Shown here: positions 1 to 5,289 of the stretch, one piece after another
Layout of the letters: every line of letters starts with the position of its first letter
Numbering within the stretch: the stretch's first letter is position 1
Source: Clostridiales bacterium
Lineage (GTDB): Bacteria; Bacillota; Clostridia; Oscillospirales; Oscillospiraceae
Assembly: GCA_021200895.1 (NCBI GenBank)
Contig: JAJQFX010000295.1
Location: 1 to 7,585, forward strand
Direction: 5' to 3'
DNA length: 7,585 nucleotides
The notes under the pieces: model-generated
Seen by the model: only the letters and a program-made list of their open reading frames with translations
Told to the model about the DNA's origin: nothing
The model's database searches: none
Translations under genes and position numbers: made by a program

Positions 1-65
1 CCTCCCTGAGCCGCCTTCTTTCCCCTATTTCTTGGCGGGACAAGAAATAGGGCCCGCCGGGAGGG
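1..65. repeat. Palindromic intergenic repeat with competing stems
   Basis: A perfect 12-bp inverted repeat (CCCTATTTCTTG at 23-34, its complement at 41-52) closes a 6-nt loop. A second pairing is possible: GGCGGG at 34-39 with CCCGCC at 53-58, which excludes the first stem. CCTCCC at 1-6 can also pair with GGGAGG at 60-65. No U-run follows, so this is not a normal intrinsic terminator. No open frame with convincing coding character crosses it. It looks like a dispersed intergenic palindrome, although an RNA switch-like structure belonging to a gene left of the window cannot be excluded. Confidence 0.4.
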
Positions 66-113
66 CAAGAACTGATTTCCTTTATCTATCTTTCTCTAAG
101 GAAAACCCCTTAA

Positions 114-224
114 ATTGATGACATTGCCCTGAAAGGGGAGGTGCCTCCGAAGGAGGCGGAGGGGTTTGCAGCTGCCCTACAAAAAAGTAAAGATTTAGTT
201 TTCATTTTCTACTACATTGCCCTC
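114..224. repeat. Repeat-like leader with a 10-bp direct repeat
   Basis: ACATTGCCCT occurs at 121-130 and again at 214-223, exactly 93 bases apart. Between the copies lies a GC-rich palindromic block (GCCTCC at 143-148 with GGAGGC at 152-157) followed by an A/T-rich stretch with poor codon use for this genome. A frame is open from 114 to 266, but it has no credible start with a ribosome binding site. The layout could mean that a 93-bp block was inserted or duplicated, but no terminal inverted repeats are visible. I find no recognisable gene here. Confidence 0.3.
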
Positions 225-518
225 ATCAAACGCCTGGCGGTGGAGGAGAGGCTAGGGAACCTCTGAATAAATGAACAAGAGCGAATTGCGAGGAAATTTT
301 CGTCAGAAAAAGGCGCAAAGGCGCAGGAATCCTGACGGATTTCAAGCCTTTGCAACGCATTTATGGCGGAAATTTACCGCAAGTCGCCGCAGTTACATTT
401 GTTCAGAGGTTCCCTAGATTTCGGCACGGTGAAAATCCTGATCGCCGCCTACAAAAGCGCCCGCAGCGGGGAGAACGCCCCCGCCCAAGGCGACAAGACA
501 AAGGAGGACGTACTATGA
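225..518 (+). pseudogene. Unrecognised small gene interrupted by MITE-like element
   Basis: Two stretches in the same frame, 225-254 and 417-518, have the G/C-ending codons of the neighbouring genes. They rejoin precisely if the 160-bp element and one target-site copy are removed. The joined C-terminus reads IKRLAVEERL then DFGTVKILIAAYKSARSGEN, ending DKTKEDVL and a TGA at 516-518. That stop overlaps the ATG of the next gene (ATGA), the usual sign of translational coupling and a good reason to think this was a real gene. As it stands, the upstream frame ends at TGA 264-266, inside the element. The downstream piece is open from an ATG at 363 supplied by the element (51 residues), with no ribosome binding site. 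The true 5' end is unclear: the open frame reaches back to 114 through repeat-like DNA. The product is not recognised; the sequence suggests a short, helical, charged protein. Confidence 0.6.
255..414. mobile_element. 160-bp MITE-like element with terminal inverted repeats
   Basis: The ends are inverted copies: GGGAACCTCTGAATAAATG at 255-273 and its complement at 396-414, matching at 18 of 19 positions. Weaker complementarity runs further in (TTGCG and AAATTT blocks on each arm), so the whole element can fold as a long imperfect hairpin. It is flanked by TA at 253-254 and 415-416. Because the outer bases are palindromic, a CTAG duplication (252-255 and 414-417) is equally consistent. TA suggests IS630/Tc1-mariner-type mobilisation; CTAG would suit some IS5-family enzymes. 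The element is too short to encode a transposase, so it would have to be moved in trans by an enzyme recognising GGGAACCTCTGAA ends. It has no good coding frame and brings a stop codon into the host gene. Confidence 0.75.
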
Positions 519-853
519 GCAGTTCAAGCGTATTTGTCACCACCACGCTGGTTTTGTTCCTCATCGTGGTAGTGGGCAGCATCGCCCTGCAATTTTTCCT
601 GTCCCGGCGGGAAAGCCCCGTCCCGGGGCTAGTGTTACCGGCGCTGACCCTGTTGGGGGCGCTGGTATCCAGCCTGGTGACGGCGGCAGGCATGATAGGG
701 GTCACTTGGTTGGAGGCCCTGGTGGGGGTGGCCGTCCCCTTCCTGGTGGGCAACATCCCCACCATCGTGCTGCTGGGCATCTACTTCGGCTGCCGGGAGA
801 AGTTCCGCCGGAAGAAGATGATGGACAAGATGAACATTCAGGATTTGGAGTGA
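515..853 (+). CDS. Small three-helix membrane protein, function unknown
   Basis: This 112-residue protein starts at an ATG preceded by AAGGAGG (501-507) at 7-nt spacing, an almost ideal ribosome binding site that decides the start; the longer upstream frame back to 350 runs through the mobile element. Three hydrophobic segments are visible at about residues 8-29, 37-59 and 67-93. A short basic loop (SRRES) follows the first helix, and a positively charged tail follows the last (CREKFRRKKMMDKM), which suggests a cytoplasmic C-terminus. I recognise no catalytic or binding motif. Its start overlaps the stop of the disrupted upstream gene, so the two were probably translated together, and the insertion upstream may have altered its expression. 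A stem-loop lies 23 bases past its stop. A small holin-like or accessory membrane subunit is possible but unsupported. Confidence 0.75.
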   Translation: MSSSSVFVTTTLVLFLIVVVGSIALQFFLSRRESPVPGLVLPALTLLGALVSSLVTAAGMIGVTWLEALVGVAVPFLVGNIPTIVLLGIYFGCREKFRRKKMMDKMNIQDLE

Positions 854-876
854 GGAACCGCCCTCACAATGGCAAA

Positions 877-907
877 GGGCCTGGGCCGCAGTTTGCGGCC
901 CAGGCCC
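877..907. terminator. 14-bp stem-loop between convergent genes
   Basis: A perfect 14-bp inverted repeat (GGGCCTGGGCCGCA at 877-890, complement at 894-907) with a 3-nt loop sits between two convergent stops, 23 bases after the plus-strand gene and 21 bases after the minus-strand lipoprotein. The position and very strong stem fit a shared bidirectional terminator. The tails are weak: TTTGCC on the minus strand and AATATGTTT on the plus strand, so termination may be inefficient, or the hairpin may mainly protect 3' ends. Confidence 0.7.
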
Positions 908-928
908 AATATGTTTCCTGGGATGGAA

Positions 929-1768
929 TTACTGCACCGTCACAGAGGTGATGTGGGGGTTCACGCCCTCATACCAGTACAGGAAGCCCTCCATGTCGAT
1001 GACGTCGCCCACCTGCAGGTTGGTGACAGCGGCATAGACATCGGTGGTGTTGTCGCAGAGGTAGGACTCCACCGTGAAGGTGTAGGTCTCGCCGTTCAGG
1101 GAGACGTTGAAGTACAGGTCGTCGCCGTCGGAGCCGGAGCCGTCCCAGCTGTACAGGAAGGCCGCGCCGTCGCCGGAGTCCTCCACGGTCATGCCGGTGA
1201 AGGAGACGTACTCGTTCTGATGGTCGATGAGCTCATCGGTGCCCAGCAGGTCGGTGACGTCCAGGGCCTCAGCGATGTAGCTGCCCTCTTCGATTTCAAA
1301 GGTGGCGTCAATGATCTCCACCTCGCCGGACCACTCGGACTTGTAGCCGGTGACCTTGATTTTGGTGCCGACAGTCAGCTTCTCATAGTCCTCCTCAGAG
1401 CAGGCCATGTTGTACAGGAAGTACGCGCCGTCCTCATCCTGGGTGTAGACGGTGGCCTGGTCTTCCCACCAGGACTGCTTGGCCTGGACGTAGGTTTCAA
1501 TGACCACTTCCGTGTCCACGTCCGCCGCGATGTACTCAGCATAGGTCATCACGCCCTCGGACTTGGCGCTCTCCGCCGCAGCTTCGGAGGCGGAGCCTTC
1601 GGCCTCAGCCTCAGAATCGGCTTCGCTTTCCTCTGCAACGGAGGCGTCCGCTGTACCGGAGGAAACGGTTCCGTCCTCGGAGGAGCCTTCGTCAGAGCTG
1701 GAGCCGCAGCCTGCCAGGGCGAACACCATGGAAAGGGCCAACAGCATTGCTACAAATTTTTTCATCAT
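929..1768 (-). CDS. Surface lipoprotein with two probable OB-fold domains
   Basis: A predicted exported lipoprotein of 279 residues. The N-terminus (MMKKFVAMLLALSMVFALAG, then Cys) is a clear type II signal with lipobox LAGC and lipidated Cys at about residue 21. A low-complexity Ser/Glu/Ala linker (about 22-73) would hold the folded part away from the membrane. Two related beta-rich modules follow at about 78-160 and 184-279. Each shows the spacing of OB folds: an opening strand (TEVVIETYVQA; EYVSFTGMTV), a central strand with FLY, and a closing VGTKIKVTGY or VGDVIDMEGF strand. The fold call is by eye and the ligand is unknown. Start choice is uncertain: ATG 1768 has AGAAAG 8 nt upstream, GTG 1774 has GGAGAG at 6 nt, and ATG 1765 is also possible. 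It has its own promoter downstream of the ABC operon, so a functional link to the transporter is only suggested by position. Confidence 0.8.
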   Translation of the reverse strand: MMKKFVAMLLALSMVFALAGCGSSSDEGSSEDGTVSSGTADASVAEESEADSEAEAEGSASEAAAESAKSEGVMTYAEYIAADVDTEVVIETYVQAKQSWWEDQATVYTQDEDGAYFLYNMACSEEDYEKLTVGTKIKVTGYKSEWSGEVEIIDATFEIEEGSYIAEALDVTDLLGTDELIDHQNEYVSFTGMTVEDSGDGAAFLYSWDGSGSDGDDLYFNVSLNGETYTFTVESYLCDNTTDVYAAVTNLQVGDVIDMEGFLYWYEGVNPHITSVTVQ

Positions 1769-1782
1769 GCACACTTCTTTCT

Positions 1783-1800
1783 CTCCGTCTATCCGCGGAG
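1783..1800 (-). promoter_or_regulatory. Leader hairpin overlapping the ribosome binding site
   Basis: In the lipoprotein leader, read on the minus strand, CTCCG pairs perfectly with CGGAG across an 8-nt loop. The downstream arm overlaps the GGAG part of the Shine-Dalgarno region (GGAGAG, 1781-1786). If it forms, it would hide the ribosome binding site and lower translation. The stem has only 5 bp, so it could be chance. Confidence 0.3.
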
Positions 1801-1828
1801 TGGTGGGTGTTGGTTGTTGAGCATACTT

Positions 1829-1857
1829 AGTTTACTCAATTCTGCCGGACAAGTCAA
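1829..1857 (-). promoter_or_regulatory. Sigma-A-like promoter for the OB-fold lipoprotein
   Basis: On the minus strand a -35 box TTGACT (1852-1857) and a -10 box TAAACT (1829-1834) are separated by exactly 17 bases. Transcription would start near 1822 and give a leader of about 50 bases. The -35 box begins within 10 bases of the solute-binding-protein stop, leaving no room for an intrinsic terminator, so the lipoprotein is probably expressed both from this promoter and by read-through from the ABC operon. Confidence 0.65.
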
Positions 1858-1866
1858 TACCTTTTC

Positions 1867-3462
1867 TCACTTTTTTCGCCTTCTGGCGTCCCATATCACA
1901 TAAATCAGAATCAAAATCCATACTGCGGCCAAGCCCGCCAGCAGCCCCACCGCCATAGGCGGCAGGGGGCCAAGCTCCTCCTTGCCGTAGGCGGACTCGC
2001 TCTCCAGGCTCAGCCGGTAGAGGGAGGTCACGTCGCTGAACAGCTCCTCCATATACGCATCGTCCACCGTCTCCTGCCGCCGGACGGACTTCACCACGTT
2101 CTCAATCAGCTGCCCCGCCGCGTCCCGGAGGGAGGCGGAGCCGTTGAACACGGGGGTGACGAAGGTGTTGTCCACCTGCTCCAGCAGCAGCTGGGACGCC
2201 TGAATCTTCACCTCGTAATAAGTGGAGTTGTCCTCCCCGCTGCGGGAGAGGTAGTCCTGATATTCCTCGGAGTTCTGGGCCCTGGTGGTGACAGGGACGT
2301 AGCCCTCCGTCTCGGCGTAGGCGATTTGCACGTCATTGGTCAGCAGATACTGGGCGAAGAGCCAGGACGCCAGCACCTCCTGCTCGTCCGACTTGTTGAA
2401 CACGCAGATGGACGGCCCCTGGGAAATCATCTGGGGGTTCTCCGTGTCAAACTGGGGAACGGCCATCACCGCCGTCTCAAACTCCACCACCTTGTCCTCG
2501 CTGATGTCGGACAGAGGGGCGTCGCTGCCCATCCAGGTGGCCCCCGCCGTGGAGTCGATGGCGAAAATGCACTGGCCCGCATTCAGGAAGTTGGCGGGAT
2601 AGCCGGAAATCTTGAAGGTGGAGAAGGCCCCCGTGGACACATGGTCAGCAATGGTGTAGAGCAGTTCCTCCGTGGTGTCGTTAAACAGCAGGATGCTGCC
2701 GCTCTCGTCAGAGTACCCGGCCCCCAGCTGTTTCAGCATCTGAATCATCATATTGTCCGTGGACTTGTAGATGAAGGGGATCATCACCTCCTGGCCGTTC
2801 ACTAGGTAGGTGCCGTCCTCCGCCTGAGCCGTGGCCGCCTCGGACACCTCCCAGATAAAGTCCCAGGTCAGTGTTTCCGGCAGGGTGTAGCCCAGGGCCT
2901 CCACATAGGTCTTGTTGATGTAGCAGGCCTCGGTGGAGCGCATATAGGGGATGGCGTAATGCTGGCCCTCAATGACGCACTCCTCCAGGAACTGGGGGAT
3001 GATTTCCTCCTCCGTCACCGAGTCGTACAGCACCTCGCTGCCCCCCAGGCCGTATTTCTCATCGACGAACAGGTCGTCCAGGGGCACCACCGTGTTCTCC
3101 CCCGTCATGTAGGTAGCGATGTGGTCGGGGTAGGTGATGCAGACGTTGGGGGTGGTGTTGGTGGAGATGTTGGTGATAACGTCGTTATAGATGTCGCTGT
3201 AGTTGGTGTACAGCCGCAGCGTTACCGTGATGTTGGGATAAATCTCCTGAAAGTCCTCAATGGCCTGCTGATAGATGGCGGTCTGGGTCTTGTTGGTGTC
3301 GTTCTTGGCCCAGAAGGTGATTTCATAGTCCCGGGAGGCGTCGAACTCCTCCGGCACCTCGAAGGCGTCCAGCCCCTTGGAGCCGTGGCACCCGCTGAGG
3401 GGCAGGAGCGCCGCCAACAGCAGCGGCAGCAGGAGCCGCTTCCATGTTCCTCTGCGCTTCAC
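1867..3462 (-). CDS. ABC sugar-type solute-binding lipoprotein with C-terminal helix
   Basis: Family 1 (UgpB/MalE-like) extracellular substrate-binding protein of 531 residues, the ligand-capture subunit of the importer encoded upstream. The N-terminus is a basic, Leu-rich signal ending in PLSGC, giving a lipid-modified Cys at residue 25. The mature part opens with YEITFWAKNDTNKTQTAIYQ and a PNITVTL strand, the usual start of this fold; later segments such as YAIPYMRSTEACYINKTYVE fit the hinge and ligand-lobe region. Unusually, residues about 503-525 form a strong transmembrane helix followed by WDARRRKK, so the protein is probably anchored at both ends. It is longer than the typical 400-450 residues. 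Translation starts at GTG 3462, whose GTGA overlaps the stop of the UgpE-like permease, so the two are coupled. The substrate cannot be told from sequence; a sugar, oligosaccharide or glycerol phosphate is likely. Confidence 0.85.
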   Translation of the reverse strand: MKRRGTWKRLLLPLLLAALLPLSGCHGSKGLDAFEVPEEFDASRDYEITFWAKNDTNKTQTAIYQQAIEDFQEIYPNITVTLRLYTNYSDIYNDVITNISTNTTPNVCITYPDHIATYMTGENTVVPLDDLFVDEKYGLGGSEVLYDSVTEEEIIPQFLEECVIEGQHYAIPYMRSTEACYINKTYVEALGYTLPETLTWDFIWEVSEAATAQAEDGTYLVNGQEVMIPFIYKSTDNMMIQMLKQLGAGYSDESGSILLFNDTTEELLYTIADHVSTGAFSTFKISGYPANFLNAGQCIFAIDSTAGATWMGSDAPLSDISEDKVVEFETAVMAVPQFDTENPQMISQGPSICVFNKSDEQEVLASWLFAQYLLTNDVQIAYAETEGYVPVTTRAQNSEEYQDYLSRSGEDNSTYYEVKIQASQLLLEQVDNTFVTPVFNGSASLRDAAGQLIENVVKSVRRQETVDDAYMEELFSDVTSLYRLSLESESAYGKEELGPLPPMAVGLLAGLAAVWILILIYVIWDARRRKK

Positions 3463-4334
3463 CCTTTCGTCCCCCCTCTTGACACACCGGCCATGATTTT
3501 CTCCCGAAAGACCAGGAACAGCACCACCAGGGGCACCGAAATCACCACCACCGCCGCCATCATGGCGGGGATGTTCTCCCGGCCGAAGCCGTTCTCCCGA
3601 ATCTCCTGAATCCCGTTGGACACCAGGTAGTACGCCTCATCGTCGGTAATGAGCCGGGGCCAGACGTAGGAGTTCCAGCACTCGATGACCTTCAAAATGC
3701 CCACGGTGATCAGCGTTGGCCTGCAAATGGGAATCATCACCTTCAAGAGGTAGTTCAGGTCGGAGGTGCCGTCCACCTTGGCGGCGTAGTACATGGAATC
3801 CGGCACCTGGGCGAAGTTCTCCTTCAGCAGATAGATGTAAAAGATGGAGGTGACGGAGGGCAGAATCAGCCCCGGAAAGCTGTTGCGCAGGCCCAGATTG
3901 GTAATGGTGGAGAAGTTGGTGATGATGACCAGCTCATTGGGAATCATCATCAGGGAGAGGAACAGGGTGAACACCACGTCCTTCCCCCGGAAGGACAGAC
4001 GCGCAAAGGCGAAGGCCGCCAGCACGCTGACCGCCAGCATGATGGCCGTGGTGGCCACGGTGAAAATCAGCGTGTTCAGCAGGTACCGGAGCAGCGGCAC
4101 CTGGCTGAACGCATCCACATAGTTTTGCAGGGTGGGGGACAGGGTGTAAAACTTGGGGATGGCCTCGCTGTTATACTCGCTGTAGCTTTTCACCGAGGTC
4201 AGCAGCATCCAGTAGAAGGGGAACAGCACCACCACCGCCCAGAGGCTCAACAGCACATAAATCACCCCGTGGACGACCCGCTTCCTGGCAGCCGCCCGCC
4301 GCCGCACCAGTTCATAGTCAACCTGTTGTTTCAT
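3459..4334 (-). CDS. ABC sugar-type permease, UgpE/MalG-like
   Basis: Inner-membrane permease subunit of a CUT1-type importer (COG0395-like). About six hydrophobic segments are visible. The first (VIYVLLSLWAVVVLFPFYWM) is followed by the family's LLTSVKS turn. The EAA loop that docks the ATPase is present as YYAAKVDGTSDLNYLLKVMI and continues to an IP-x-CRP end, with the conserved Gly of DGTS. At 291 residues it is full length. The ATG at 4334 is preceded by GGTGAT, complementary to the 16S 3' end at good spacing; GTG 4343, with AGAAAGG upstream, is a near-equal alternative adding three residues. It lies 21 bases after the UgpA-like gene and overlaps the start of the binding-protein gene. The partner permease is the upstream gene, with which it would form the heterodimeric channel. 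Confidence 0.88.
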   Translation of the reverse strand: MKQQVDYELVRRRAAARKRVVHGVIYVLLSLWAVVVLFPFYWMLLTSVKSYSEYNSEAIPKFYTLSPTLQNYVDAFSQVPLLRYLLNTLIFTVATTAIMLAVSVLAAFAFARLSFRGKDVVFTLFLSLMMIPNELVIITNFSTITNLGLRNSFPGLILPSVTSIFYIYLLKENFAQVPDSMYYAAKVDGTSDLNYLLKVMIPICRPTLITVGILKVIECWNSYVWPRLITDDEAYYLVSNGIQEIRENGFGRENIPAMMAAVVVISVPLVVLFLVFREKIMAGVSRGGTKG

Positions 4335-4355
4335 GGAAATCACCCGTTGCCTTTC

Positions 4356-5247
4356 TCAATAGTAGGTGTGCTTCCTGCTGATGAGCAGGTTGATGCAGGT
4401 GATGGTCAGCACGACGGCGAACAGTATCACCGCCGCCGCCGAAGCGTAGGAGGGGTAGCCGCCGCTGTCGCCATACAGCATATCGTACACATAGCCTACG
4501 ATAGTGTTCATCTCCGCGGCGTTCAGGTCGGTGCCGAACAGGGCCACCGCGTCGCTGTACTCCTTAAACGCCCCGATGAAGCCGGTGATGATGAGGTAGA
4601 AGATGGTGGGGGAAATCATGGGCAGCGTGATTTTGTAGAAGATGCGGAAGCTGGAGGTGCCGTCCACCCGGGCCGCGTTGTAATAGCTTTCGTCCACGGA
4701 GGACAGGGCGCTGGTCAGCAGCAGGATTTTAAAGGGCAGCACCACCCAGATGATGTAAATGCACAGCACCAGCATCTTGGCCCAATACGGCCCGTCGATG
4801 AAGTCCACCGACTCCCCGCCGAACCAGTTGATGAGCAGGTTCACCAGGCCGTCCGTATAGGCCGTCTTTTGGAACAGCACCATGAACACCAGCCCCACCG
4901 CCAGGGTGTTAGTCACATAGGGCAGGAAGTAGATGGTCTGGTACAGCTTCCGCAGCGCCGTGATGGAGCTCAGCCCCACCGAAATCAGCAGCGCCAGCCC
5001 GGTGGAGATGGGCACCGTGATGACCACCATCAGCAGCGTATTTTTCAGCGCCTGCAAAAAGTAGGGGTCGTGCAGCACATAGGAGAAGTTGTACAGCCCC
5101 ACGTCGAAGTAAGTCTGGGACGCGAAGTTATACCCCTCCTCTACGGAGTAGATGAAAACGTCAATGAGCGGGTACACCATGAACGCCGCCAGGAACAAAA
5201 CCGCCGGCAGCAGGTAGAGCCACGCCTTCCTGTTATTTTTTTTCCAT
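4356..5247 (-). CDS. ABC sugar-type permease, UgpA/MalF-like, frameshifted at A8 tract
   Basis: The partner permease of the CUT1 importer (COG1175-like). The EAA loop reads YYNAARVDGTSSFRIFYKIT and continues to an LP-x-ISP end; the usual hydrophobic segments and the FLPYVTNTLAVGLVF region are present. A good start exists at ATG 5247, with GAGGG (5253-5257) five bases upstream. However, the run of eight A after ATGG leads that frame straight to TAA at the fifth codon. With seven A the N-terminus becomes MEKNNRKAWLYLLPAV and runs straight into the first membrane helix, giving a normal 296-residue protein. As written, the permease frame has no ATG, GTG or TTG between the upstream gene and TTG 5198, which lies inside helix 1. 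Possible explanations are a sequencing or assembly indel, transcriptional slippage restoring the frame, phase variation, or a recent loss-of-function mutation. The rest of the gene shows no decay. Confidence 0.82.
5236..5243 (-). other. Eight-A homopolymer causing a +1 frame offset
   Basis: On the minus strand the tract follows ATGG of the UgpA-like permease. Removing one A joins the well-placed start to the long permease frame. A runs of this length are known hot spots for replication slippage, RNA polymerase slippage and base-calling error. Confidence 0.8.
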
Positions 5248-5261
5248 TGTATCCCTCGCTT

Positions 5262-5275
5262 GCCGGTTCGCCGGC
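5262..5275 (-). promoter_or_regulatory. Intercistronic stem-loop between ATPase and permease genes
   Basis: GCCGG and CCGGC form a perfect 5-bp stem with a CGAA loop in the minus-strand mRNA, inside the 42-base gap between the ATPase stop and the permease start and four bases before the GAGGG ribosome binding site. It lacks a U-run, so it is not a terminator. It may set relative mRNA stability or translation of the two genes. Confidence 0.35.
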
Positions 5276-5289
5276 TGAATCTTCGTCTG

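Noticed and set aside
255..414. Attenuator or regulatory RNA instead of a mobile element
   Set aside because: The exact TA/CTAG flanks and restored reading frame on removal are explained better by insertion.
350..514. N-terminal extension of the small membrane protein back to 350
   Set aside because: It begins inside the mobile element, has an Arg/Pro-rich composition and no ribosome binding site; ATG 515 has AAGGAGG at 7 nt, and coding use in 417-514 is in another frame.
869..1903. Long plus-strand open frame of 344 residues
   Set aside because: It lies opposite the OB-fold lipoprotein and runs through its promoter; Val/Gly/His-rich composition is typical of the reverse of GC-rich coding DNA.
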